In this document: piece after piece, positions 10,466 to 20,233 of the stretch
Numbering within the stretch: the first letter of the stretch is position 1
Layout of the letters: each line of letters begins with the position of its first letter
Assembly (NCBI GenBank): GCA_964034945.1
Contig: OZ035960.1
Location: 68,468,994-68,532,993 of the forward strand
From: Chrysopilus asiliformis
Taxonomy: Eukaryota; Arthropoda; Insecta; Diptera; Rhagionidae
DNA length: 64,000 nucleotides
Direction: 5' to 3'
Program-made: the position numbers and the translations under genes
The notes under the pieces: model-generated
What the model saw: only the letters and a program-made list of their open reading frames with translations
The model's database searches: none
Told to the model about the DNA's origin: nothing

Positions 10466-13400
10466 AGGATTCAAGCAGTACATCGAGCAACTCAAATGAT
10501 ATCGTCCTAGGTGCCATCACGGTAGGAGGTGTAAAAAATCGTCCCAATGAATTGTTTGAACCACTACAAATAAAAGGAAAAACGATTGACTTCAAGTTGG
10601 ACACTGGATCAGACTGCGATGTATTGCCATTAAGATATTTTAAGAAATTAGCTTTAACAGGTAATATTAGTAAGAATTTGACTAATTTGTTTAACTATGA
10701 CGGAACAAAGATAAATTGTGTGGGGAAAACAATGTTAGAATGTAAATTGATTAATGGAGAGAAAGTGATCTTGGTGTTTCACATTGTAGACAGTAATTGT
10801 ATCCCAGTTTTAGGGCATAGCTCGGTAATGTCGTTAATCTTATTAGAGAGAAAGTATTTAAGAGAAATTAAAGCAAATAAAGACGAAAGTTATGAACAAA
10901 TAGTTATAAGATATCATGAATTGTTTGATGAAAAATGTATTGGACTGCTAAAAGGGGTGGAATATGATATAAAGTTAAAAGAAGATGCAATGGGTAAAAT
11001 TGAATCGTGTAGAGGGGTACCGATAGCCATGCATAAACTCTTGAAGAGGGAGCTTGATAAAATGGAAAAATTGGGGGTTATAGAAAAAGTGACAGAACCG
11101 ACAGAATTTGTTAGCAACATAGTAATAGTAAAAAAACCTAATGGGAAAATTAGAGTATGTCTGGACCCTGTTTATTTGAATAAATGCATTAAAAGAGAAC
11201 ATTTTAAGTTGCCAACTTTTGAGGAAGTGTCCTCGGAAATGGCCGGGTCTAAAGTCTTTAGTAAACTAGATGCATCAACAGCTTTCTTTCACATAAAGCT
11301 AACAAAAGAAAGTGCCAAGCTTTGTACTTTCACGACACCGTTTGGCAGATATTTCTACAAGCGTTTACCATATGGGTTAACTTCTGCACCCGAAATCTTC
11401 CACAGACAATATTCACAAATATTTGAGTCCATTGAAGGGTGTAAGGTTTTTGTGGACGATATTATAGTATACGGAAAGAATAAGAAAGAACATGATGAAC
11501 GTTTGATCAGGGTACTCCAAATTGCAAAGGAAAATGGCATTAAGTTAAACCTTGACAAATGCGAATTTTCCAAAACAGAAATAAGTTATCTAGGACATGT
11601 TTTGTGTCAGGATGGAATAAAACCAGATCCACAAAAGGTTGACGCAATATCAAAGCTAGAAAAACCTAAAAAAGCCAAAGATCTCCAAAGGATTCTTGGG
11701 ATGATCACTTATGTAGCCAAATTCATTCCCTCATTGTCACAGGTATGTGGTCCGTTAACAAAACTGATAAAAAAAGACGCCGCATGGAAATGGGGACAAG
11801 AACAAGAAAATGCATTTAATGAGCTAAAATCGATATTAACTTCACAGCCGGTTTTACAATTCTACGATATAAACAAACCATGCAAATTATCTGTTGACGC
11901 GTCACACAGCTCTTTGGGGGCAGTCCTCCTTCAGAATGAGTTACCGGTTGCCTACGCGTCCAAGGCGATGACAGAAACGCAAAAAGCTTATGCACAAATT
12001 GAGAAGGAACTCCTTGCAATTGTATTCGGGTGCACACGTTTTCATCAATACATTTATGGTAAAATTGTTGAAGTTGAAACGGACCACAGACCATTGGAAT
12101 CAATTTTTAAAAAGCCCCTGTGTGATATCCCTTTAAGATTACAACGTATGAGATTGCACTTACAAAAATACGATATTATTGTTAAATATAAGCCGGGAAA
12201 AGACTTACTGTTGGCCGATACACTGTCCAGAAACTGTATTAATACCAACGATAGAACGTATTTGTTAGAACAGGAAACAGAAGCTCAAGTGGGAATGATC
12301 ATAAGCAATTTACCAGCGACTAACAGAAAGCTACAAATTCTTAAAGAGGAAACAGAAAAGGACAACCAGTTGAAAAAATTGAAGCAATTTATAATGGGTG
12401 GGTGGCCTGGTATAAAAGAGATACCTGATTACTTGAGACCATATTATACTTTTAAGGAAGAATTGTACATCTGTCAGGATTTAATATTGAAAAACAATTG
12501 TATCGTAGTACCTGAATCACTTAGAAAAGAAATGCTGGAGAGGATACATTTTAATCATTTAGGAGTAGACAAGTGCAAACTACGAGCTAGATCATGTATG
12601 TTTTGGCCCCACATGACCAAAGATATTGAAAATAAAGTCCTGACATGTAATACTTGTGATCGATACAGAAAAGCCAACTGCAAAGAACCTATGAAAATAA
12701 GAGAAATGCCAGACAAACCGTGGATCATGCTAGGAAGTGATGTGTTTCACTACAATGATAAGAACTATTTGATAGTGGTTGACTATTATAGCAAATACGT
12801 TGAAGTTGGCCAGCTAAGAGACATGAGTGCAGAGTGCACTATTGAACTATTAAAATCGATTTTTTCTAGATTTGGTATTCCAGAAATGCTTTATACCGAC
12901 AATGGCACAAATTTTGCTAGTCATAAATTCCAAGAATTTGCAAAAAAAATGGAATTTTCTTCCAGTAGCCCTTTGTATCCACAATCAAACGGTCTTGCCG
13001 AACGAAACGTACAAACAATTAAAAACCTTTTTAAAAAAGCAGACTATGAATCCAAAGACAAAAATTTAGCATTGCTTGAATACAGAAATACTCCCATTTC
13101 AAAAGAATTTAATTTTAAGTCTCCATCAGAATTACTAATGGGAAGAAAGGTACAAGGCCTGTTACCATGCGTCAATAAGGAAACGAAAGACCAGTTGGAA
13201 GTTCAAAAGGCGTTATACAAAAATGCGATGAAGCAAAAAACATACCATGACAGGCACGCTAAAGAACTATCAAATATTGAAAAGGGGCAAAAGGTAGTGC
13301 TAGTCACGAACGATAATAAAAAACCAAATTCTTATGCTAAAGTAATAGCCAAAGATACAAGACCCAACGCATATAAGATTATAACGGAAACTGATAAAAA

Positions 13401-13707
13401 ATTAGATAGAAACAGAAAATACTTAATTCATTGTAAAGACCAGAGTTCCCAAAAAATGGTTAAAGAAAAAGAAGATTTTGATTTAAAAACGACTGAGGAC
13501 AAGACGGAAGACAGACAAGCGAAAGAGATTTCGGTAGATATTGAAGATAATAATACAACAAATTTTGTAATTGACTTACCAGTAGCTAGTGAGACTGATC
13601 AAGATAACAATAATACAGAAAATAAAAATAAGCTAGGACTCAGTAATGATACTACTAGATCAGGTAGAACTATTAAAAGACCAGTTTATCTAAAAGATTA
13701 TGTTTAG
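10384..13707 (+). CDS. pol: Pol polyprotein of the Mag-like Gypsy (1107 aa)
   Basis: The frame lies -1 to gag and is open throughout. In order it shows: a zinc knuckle CNKCRKFGHFAKMC (aa 7-20); aspartic protease DTGSD (aa 73-77); reverse transcriptase with the FVDDI catalytic motif (about aa 355); RNase H with SVDAS and ETDH (about aa 503 and 565); an integrase HHCC zinc region (about aa 722-760); and an integrase core with D, D and E in GSDVF, YTDNGTNF and LAERN (about aa 785-871). The C-terminus SGRTIKRPVYLKDYV is a typical Mag-type ending. The first ATG at 10384 lies in the overlap and is not necessarily a translation start. All catalytic residues looked for are present. Confidence 0.93.
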   Translation: MHKVWLCNKCRKFGHFAKMCQKRVQQIKDSSSTSSNSNDIVLGAITVGGVKNRPNELFEPLQIKGKTIDFKLDTGSDCDVLPLRYFKKLALTGNISKNLTNLFNYDGTKINCVGKTMLECKLINGEKVILVFHIVDSNCIPVLGHSSVMSLILLERKYLREIKANKDESYEQIVIRYHELFDEKCIGLLKGVEYDIKLKEDAMGKIESCRGVPIAMHKLLKRELDKMEKLGVIEKVTEPTEFVSNIVIVKKPNGKIRVCLDPVYLNKCIKREHFKLPTFEEVSSEMAGSKVFSKLDASTAFFHIKLTKESAKLCTFTTPFGRYFYKRLPYGLTSAPEIFHRQYSQIFESIEGCKVFVDDIIVYGKNKKEHDERLIRVLQIAKENGIKLNLDKCEFSKTEISYLGHVLCQDGIKPDPQKVDAISKLEKPKKAKDLQRILGMITYVAKFIPSLSQVCGPLTKLIKKDAAWKWGQEQENAFNELKSILTSQPVLQFYDINKPCKLSVDASHSSLGAVLLQNELPVAYASKAMTETQKAYAQIEKELLAIVFGCTRFHQYIYGKIVEVETDHRPLESIFKKPLCDIPLRLQRMRLHLQKYDIIVKYKPGKDLLLADTLSRNCINTNDRTYLLEQETEAQVGMIISNLPATNRKLQILKEETEKDNQLKKLKQFIMGGWPGIKEIPDYLRPYYTFKEELYICQDLILKNNCIVVPESLRKEMLERIHFNHLGVDKCKLRARSCMFWPHMTKDIENKVLTCNTCDRYRKANCKEPMKIREMPDKPWIMLGSDVFHYNDKNYLIVVDYYSKYVEVGQLRDMSAECTIELLKSIFSRFGIPEMLYTDNGTNFASHKFQEFAKKMEFSSSSPLYPQSNGLAERNVQTIKNLFKKADYESKDKNLALLEYRNTPISKEFNFKSPSELLMGRKVQGLLPCVNKETKDQLEVQKALYKNAMKQKTYHDRHAKELSNIEKGQKVVLVTNDNKKPNSYAKVIAKDTRPNAYKIITETDKKLDRNRKYLIHCKDQSSQKMVKEKEDFDLKTTEDKTEDRQAKEISVDIEDNNTTNFVIDLPVASETDQDNNNTENKNKLGLSNDTTRSGRTIKRPVYLKDYV

Positions 13708-13722
13708 TTAAGAAAAGGGAGA

Positions 13723-13891
13723 TGTGATATATTGTAACAAATATAAAAATGTAATCTGACAACACCGGAGAATGAGAATGACAAGAAAGAATTTAATGTG
13801 AGCTATTGTGAAATAGAAGTAAGAATATTAAAATACAGAAAACTAAAACAAAATACAAGTGTTTCTAAAGTGACAAATCATAACGTTTACA
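13723..13891 (+). repeat. Mag-like Gypsy 3' LTR
   Basis: 169-bp direct copy of the 5' LTR with no difference seen. It is followed by the TCTTG duplication and the rest of the interrupted 113-bp unit. Confidence 0.93.
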
Positions 13892-14600
13892 TCTTGAGAA
13901 ATCTGACTCGGATTTATTTGGAAATTGTGTTCTGGAAAATATATATTTTGAGGGGAACGAATTTCGGTAGAATTGAGACCTGAAATTTTTGGCGCGAAAC
14001 GAAATCTTCAGAAATCTGACTCGGATTTATTTGGAAATTGTGTTCTGGAAAATATATATTTTGAGGGGAACGAATTTCGGTAGAATTGAGACCTAAAATT
14101 TTTGGCGCGAAACGAAATCTTCAGAAATCTGACTCGGATTTATTTGGAAATTGTGTTCTGGAAAATGTATATTTAAAAAATAAATAGAACATAATTTCCA
14201 AATAAATCCGAGTCAGATTTCTCAAGATTTCGTTTCGCGCCAAAAATTTCAGGTCTCAATTCTACCGAAATTCGTTTCCCCCCAAAACATATATTTTCCA
14301 GAACACAATTTCCAAATAAATCCGAGTAAGATTTCTCCAGATTTCGTTTCGCGCCAAAAATTTCAGGTCTCAATTCTACCGAAATTCGTTTCCCCCCAAA
14401 ACATATATTTTCCAGAACACAATTTCCAAATAAATCCGAGTCAGATTTCTCAAGATTTCGTTTCGCGCCAAAAATTTTAGGTCCTAATTCTACCGAAATT
14501 CGTTCCCCCCCAAAATATATATTTCCCAGAATACAATTTCTAAATAAATCCGGGTCAGATTTCTTAAGATTACGTTTCGCGCCAAAAATTTTGAACAGTT
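13892..14600. repeat. 113-bp tandem array, right block, with internal inversion
   Basis: Units continue in plus orientation to about 14175. The same unit then runs in minus orientation from about 14192 to 14595. The turn-around is a short AT-rich loop near 14170-14192. The block can therefore fold into a long hairpin. Inverted array arms are also the hallmark of the foldback element at 20234-24662, although the repeat units differ. Confidence 0.85.
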
Positions 14601-14963
14601 ACTCCGTCTCTCCTCCTTTTAATAGCAAAATAGTCGGACGCCTAAAATTCAAAAGACAAATTTTTTAATTGTACAATTTATTCGATTTTAACACTTTCAG
14701 AAAACCTGTGCATTTTTTAATTTTGAAGTTACAGGAAATTCCATTGGGGCCCTTATTGCCCTAACAAAAAACCAAATTTATTACATTGATTCGCAAAAAA
14801 ATATCTTATACCAAATATTTTTTAACCCTTCTATATCTCCCTTCTTCCCACTGATCCGGGTACGGGGGTGGTGTTAATAGAAAGCCCTTGGCATAAACTA
14901 TGAACTATTAAAATTTAAATCTATTGATATTTCTTGTTTTATAAAAGATACAATTTGATTATA
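14601..14963. other. Unannotated AT-rich gap
   Basis: No gene, tandem period or terminal repeat was recognised between the inverted array and the TA target site of mariner copy 1. Confidence 0.5.
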
Positions 14964-16271
14964 AAGGGTGGTTAAATTTTAAGGGCCGATGTTGAATGTG
15001 AACCACACCTAAACGTCAAGTTTTTTTCTGCATTTCATTTGACATTTCTCAATTTCAGACTAACTCAATTTGAACCATGGAAAGATACACAATCGAGCAA
15101 CGCGTTAAAGTTATTCAGGTTTTTTATGAAAATGGGCGTTCAAATCAAAATTCATATCGTGCACTTCGTGATTTTTTCGGTCAATTTAATCGTACAAATG
15201 TGCGTACAATCGGAAAAATCGTGCAAAAATTTGAGCAAACCGGGTCTGTAGGAGATGTGAAAACACCAGTGCATGCTCGTACAGCTCGTACTGCAGAAAA
15301 TATTGCTGCTGTTCGCGATAGTGTGGCTGAAGAGCCGTCCACCTCAACTCGTCGTCGTGCCCAACAATTGCACCTCCCACGCTCGTCGTTGATGAACATT
15401 ATGCATAAAGACTTGCATTTACACGCTTACAAGGTGCAATTGACTCAAGAACTAAAGCCTCTTGACCATTTCAAGCGTCGTCAATGGTCAGAATGGTGGC
15501 AAGAAATGGCAACAGTGGATGATCAATTTTCGAAGAAAATCATCTTCGGTGATGAGGCACATTTTCACCTCAGTGGATTCGTCAATAAGCAGAACAGCCG
15601 CATTTGGGCGAATGATAATCCAAGAGTGATTGTCGAAAAACCAATGCACCCACAAAGAGTGACTGTTTGGTGCGGTTTATGGGCTGGCGGCATCATCGGG
15701 CCGTATTTTTTCCAAAATGAGGCCGGTCAGGCAGTTACTGTGAATGGTGTTCGCTATCGTGAGATGATAACGAACTTGTTATGGCCCGAATTGGAAGATA
15801 TGGATGTGGACGATATGTGGTTTCAACAGGACGGTGCCACTTGCCACACAGCTACCGAAACAATCGCTCTTTTGCGCGACAAATTTAATGGCCGTGTTAT
15901 CTCACGTGGTGGCGATGTCAATTGACCGCCAAGATCTTGTGATTTGACACCGTTGGACTTCTTTCTTTGGGGTTATTTGAAAGAAAAGGTGTACGTCGAT
16001 AAGCCAGCAACAATTCAAGAGCTAAAGGATGAGATAATTCGGCACATTAACGGCATAGAACCTCAATTATGCCTCAGCGTCATCGAAAATTTGGACCATC
16101 GGATGGAGGTGTGCCGCCGAGGTCGCGGCGGCCATTTGGCTGATATTTTGTTCCATACATAATTGAACCATAGCAATATTATCATAATAAAAAGAAATGA
16201 CAATAATTTCTTCCTAAATAATTCGTGTTTTATTCAAAATCAACATCGGCCCTTAAAATTTAACCACCCTT
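14964..16271 (+). mobile_element. rosa-type mariner, copy 1 (1308 bp)
   Basis: The ends AAGGGTGGTTAAATTTTAAG and their inverse (TIR about 32 bp) are flanked by TA duplications at 14962-14963 and 16272-16273. The length fits a mariner. The encoded transposase has 41 residues between the second and third catalytic Asp, the DD41D spacing described for the rosa family. Confidence 0.93.
15077..16162 (+). pseudogene. rosa-type mariner transposase with one nonsense codon
   Basis: The frame would encode about 361 residues. It has an N-terminal helix-turn-helix region, first Asp in FGDEAHFH, second in QQDGATCH and third in TPLDFFLWG. A single TGA at 15923-15925 stops it between the second and third Asp. 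The reading frame is otherwise unbroken on both sides of that codon, and copy 2 at 32488-33588 has a sense codon there. The product would lack the third catalytic Asp. Confidence 0.93.
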
Positions 16272-16284
16272 TATTATCAAAAAA

Positions 16285-17220
16285 AACATGTGTGTGCAGT
16301 GCACACGCGGTAGAAGTGAAACCTTAGGAAAACTAAACAGCGAGAGATTGAGACGAATGCGGTATCAGGTGTGGGATAGTTATAGCGTTTATTTATTATA
16401 ATATTGGTACCAAGTTCAAAAGTCATATTATATTTTTATTGAAAATCTAATACCGGATTCGTGATCAGCGACCCCAAAAACCCTAAAATGCAAATTTTTC
16501 CGGGGAAAATGGGAAAAAGGATATTTTCATTATCCTTACAGGACCTTCCGTTTCGAATTTTGAAAATCTAATACTGGATTCGTGATCAGCGACCCCAAAA
16601 ACCCCATAGTGCCTATTTTTCCAGGGAAAAATGGGAAAAAGGATATTTTCATTATCCTTACAGGACCTTCCGTTTCGAATTTTTAAAATCTAATATCGGA
16701 TTCGTGATCAGTGACCCCAAAAACCCTATAGTGCAAATTTTTCGGGGGAAAAGTGGGAAAAAGGATATTTTCATTATCCTTACAGGACCTTCCGTTTCGA
16801 ATTTTGAAAATCTAATACCGGATTCGTGATCAGCGACCCCAAAAACCCTAAAATGCAATTTTTTCCGGGGCAAAATGGGAAAAAGGATATTTTCCTTATC
16901 CTTACAGGACCTTCCGTTTCGAATTTTGAAAATCTAATACCGGATTCGTGATCAGTGACCCCAAAAACCCTAAAATGCAAATTTTTCCGGGGAAAAATGG
17001 GAAAAAGGATATTTTCATTATCCTTACAGGACCTTCCGTTTCGAATTTTGAAAATCTACATAGCTAAAAACCTGCTCCTGGCAACACAGATTATTTTGCA
17101 AAAAACTGCATAAAAATCGGTCCAGTAGTTTTTGAGTTTTGTAATCTCAGGCAGACAGACAAACAATAAAACATCCATTTTTATTTATATACGAGTAGAT
17201 ATGTATATATTGCAATTTAT
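16285..17220. mobile_element. 122-bp-array element, copy 1
   Basis: About 150 bp of leader is followed by about five units of 121-122 bp (16440-17060; core GACCCCAAAAACCC, then TTATCCTTACAGGACC). A tail with CAGGCAGACAGACAAACAAT and a TA-rich end follows. The same leader-array-tail order recurs at 33860-34560, so this is a mobile non-coding unit, not a fixed satellite. Small open frames within the units are shadows. Its class is unknown. Confidence 0.75.
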
Positions 17221-17464
17221 GACGAAACATAATTTATCGCCTCCTCTCTCCGCTTCCTCCCTCCAATCACTTCTCCCTTCTCCCCTTTCCCTTCCCGTAA
17301 CCCGACCTCTTCCCCTTCCCATCAATCTTGTTTACGATAAATTGACTGGCACCCATCTGTATTCTATCTCTTTTTCTCGTAAGCTAAAATATCCTATCTC
17401 TTTTTACTGTCGTTTCATCGAGTTTGAAATCACTCACAACGCCGCTAAAGAAGTTTTCACTTCA
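17221..17464. other. Pyrimidine-rich stretch
   Basis: A CT-rich run (about 17240-17310) and following sequence also occur after the second 122-bp-array element at about 34560-34760. It is therefore part of the same dispersed unit or its shared flank. No gene was recognised. Confidence 0.5.
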
Positions 17465-17499
17465 AAAATGTTGCAATCTGGCAACCATGTGAAACGTAA

Positions 17500-17893
17500 G
17501 AGCCTGTTCAGATTGGTTGAAATAGTCCGCCTAAATAGGACGGTTGAAATATTGCTCGTGTTCAGATTGAGACTATTTGAACCAGTAGCTGTGAGCAATC
17601 AGACTGGCGTGAAACATTTGGGAAACGGAACATTTCTAAAGAATTGCAAGTAATACGTGGCTGCCTTTTGCTCTGCGACGTGTTGCATCGACGACGACCG
17701 AAACAATAATGACAATGGAACACATTCAGTGTGGCAGCCAACCAATCAGAGCACGACAGGCGGAACTCTGAGAATGGAGTTTTTAGTTTTGAGGATGATT
17801 TTCCTATCAGCAGTCCCACTTCCTCACCTTGCCATAATGTTGCCAGTTTCTGTCCTATTTAGGCGGACTATTTCAACCAATGTGAACAGGCTC
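17500..17893. mobile_element. PIF/Harbinger-like MITE (394 bp) in repeat R
   Basis: The termini GAGCCTGTTCA and TGAACAGGCTC extend into about 40 bp of near-perfect inverted repeat, flanked by TAA at 17497-17499 and 17894-17896. The copy of repeat R at 19859-20053 shows the uninterrupted site with one TAA. A TWA duplication is typical of PIF/Harbinger. There is no transposase frame. Confidence 0.85.
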
Positions 17894-17976
17894 TAAAAGT
17901 GCAAAGCAAATTAACTGTAAATACCTCCAAACTTGCAATCGTCCTTAGTAAACAATTCGGTGCACGTTTAAATAAA

Positions 17977-18310
17977 AACATAACAAAAGCTATAATTGCC
18001 AATCTGGCAATTATTGAAAACCCGTATGGTGATATTCGTATTAAAATTCGAATTTCCACTTTGAAGTCAAATTTTCTAATAAGATTTTTTAAAACTTATT
18101 CCAATCGGATTTTGATGTTTTATGAGATATTCGCAAAAAACGTTTTTGTTCGTATGGGGGGTACCTCCCCCTAATGGTTAATTTTTGCCCATTAACGAAT
18201 CTAGCCTTGCATTTTATGAAAACCGAATCTGCGTAAAATTTCAAGTCTTTAGCTCAATTCGAGCGCCCGCAATCCGCGCCACAGACGAACGGACATGGAA
18301 AATTCAATTT
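17977..18310 (-). mobile_element. Helentron-like element, copy B, truncated
   Basis: The 3' end (AACATAACAAAAGC and the TTGCCAATCTGGCAA hairpin, read on the plus strand) and the GGGGGGTACC region are present. The 5' part is lost just after a very short GACA-type microsatellite remnant near 18285. Confidence 0.75.
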
Positions 18311-18426
18311 TTTACTTTCTTCTACGGAGTATAATAAAGTATTGTGTTCATGAAAAATTTCGACCTCCTAATTTTGCCTAAAAAACATTTCCCGATCACT
18401 CCTGAGTCGATTGGAGTCATATTAAA

Positions 18427-18815
18427 AACATAACAAAAGCTATAATTGCCAATCTGGCAATCATTGGAAACCCGTATGGTGATATTCGTATCAAAATTCG
18501 AACAGTTGTACCAAAATTCCACTTTGAAGTCAAACTTTCCAATAAGATTTTTTAAAATTTATTCCAATCGGATTTTGATGTATGGGAGTTTTATGTAGAA
18601 TCATATCCTAAATAACTTTTGTTCTTGGACTTTTTTAATAACATGCACCGTTTTTGAGATATTCACAAAAAACATTTTCGTTCGTATGGGGGGTACCCCC
18701 CCTAATGGTCCATTTTTGCCCATTAACGAACTTAGCCTCGCATTTTACGAAAAACGGATCTGTGCAAACTTTCAAGTCTCTAGCTCAATCCGTGCGCCCG
18801 CAATCCGCGCCACAG

Positions 18816-18866
<51 letters not shown>

Positions 18867-19005
18867 GACGGACATGCAGAAATTAATTATTTCTATCATT
18901 CTAAACACACTGGTGTAATTCATTTTTTTGTGCGATGACGGGATCTTGGCGTTACAAACGGTAAGGCAAAGTTAATATACCCTTTGGTTTCACCATACGG
19001 GTATA
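18427..19005 (-). mobile_element. Helentron-like element, copy C, complete
   Basis: Full-length in minus orientation, from AACATAACAAAAGC to CCATACGGGTATA. It has an expanded GACA/GACG microsatellite near 18810-18872. Layout and ends match copy A. Confidence 0.85.
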
Positions 19006-19768
19006 AAAATGTCTTTCTGTCAGTCTGTCTGTGTACAAGATTTCTCAAAAACTAATAGAGCTAGCGCCATGAAATTTTATAGGCATGTTGGGTCCTGAAA
19101 TGGGACGATCCTATCAACTTTTGGTGGAAATCCGTTAACCGGAAGTATCCAAAATGGCGGTTTTTCAAAAATCGCAATTTCGTTTTTCTCGATTTACTCC
19201 CAAACTACGCGTTTTTTAGTGGCCTTAAGTATGACAAAACTTGGAGAAAATAAAATTTCCCACACTTTTGTCTTTAGCTATAACTCGATATCTCAACCTG
19301 TTATCGAGATAAACCGTTATTTCCAAAAAAACAGTTTTTTGCGATTATCTCGAAAACTAACGGGTTTTTGCTGACTGAATGTATGAAGTGAATTAATGAG
19401 AATGGCATTCTACACAATTTTGTCTTTTACCGTTATCCGTTATCTTTTACCGTTATTGAGATATTTAGATTAAAATATAAAAAAATATATTTTTGCAAAT
19501 TACTTGCAAACTAACGGGTTTTCGACAAATCAGTTAAAAGAAAAATTAAAGATGTTAACATTTTCTACATTTTTGCCATTTACCGTAAATTGATATCTTT
19601 TACCGTTCTCAAGTTATCTCAAATTTTGTACGTTTTTGATATTTTTGGATGAACCAACAATTTATTGGGAGGTCGTCTTAGGTTGACAACGCGACAGGGC
19701 TCTAGCGTAAATTGCGCAGGGTCGTAGATTTTGTAGAAGAAAGTTTTGTGTTGACCACAACTGATATT
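19006..19768. other. Unclassified decayed sequence
   Basis: The stretch begins with a short GTCT-type run and lies between two Helentron pieces. The phrases AACTAACGGGTTTT and ACCGTTAT recur within it, suggesting an old internally repetitive element. No coding frame was found. Confidence 0.45.
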
Positions 19769-19850
19769 TTTTTTGTGTGATGACGGGATCTTGGCGTTAC
19801 AAACGGTAAAGCAAATCTAATATACCCTTTGGTTTCACCATACGGGTATA
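19769..19850 (-). mobile_element. Helentron-like element, copy D, 5' end only
   Basis: Only about 80 bp of the element's 5' end is present, up to the CCATACGGGTATA terminus. The other end is lost into unclassified sequence. Confidence 0.7.
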
Positions 19851-19858
19851 AAAATACA

Positions 19859-20053
19859 AAAATAAGTTTTGGAGTATTGAGAGAAATGCTCTTTAAAATT
19901 GAATATTTTCATAAAAATATACAATTTGATTCTATTATCAAAAAAATGTTGCAATCTGGCAACCGTGTGAAACGTAAAAGCGCAAAGCGAATTAACTGTA
20001 AATACCTTCAAACATGAAATCGTCCCCAGTAAACCATTCGGTGCACGCTTAAA
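19859..20053 (-). repeat. Dispersed repeat R, copy 3 (inverted)
   Basis: Reverse complement of the sequence at 2103-2292. It provides the uninterrupted version of the site hit by the MITE at 17500-17893. Confidence 0.75.
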
Positions 20054-20233
20054 TAAAATTATTGTGATATCGGAATTTGACATTCCGGCCAAATAAGCAC
20101 GGATTACGATTACTGGTGTAATATCTCGGTTCAAATAGAAATCCAACAAAAATTTAAAAAAATAAAAAAAAATATTTGTTTACTTTCATTAAAGTTTATT
20201 GACATAAAATATAATATGCGGTAAAACTATTTG

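Larger units (their letters stand above)
9453..13891 (+). mobile_element. Mag-like Ty3/gypsy retrotransposon, structurally complete
   Basis: The two 169-bp LTRs (9453-9621 and 13723-13891) begin TGTGATAT, end GTTTACA, and appear identical base for base. The 5-bp duplication TCTTG flanks the element (9448-9452 and 13892-13896) and matches the array unit that was hit. A primer site TGGCGCAGCC starts at 9622. A purine tract, AGAAAAGGGAGA, precedes the 3' LTR. The short LTRs and the gag start PPPPLCLTGDIAENYKRW fit the Mag lineage. Identical LTRs mean a recent insertion. Confidence 0.95.

Noticed and set aside
17132..17653. 173-codon plus-strand frame
   Set aside because: It crosses the end of a 122-bp-array element, a CT-rich stretch and the terminus of a MITE; no domain is visible.
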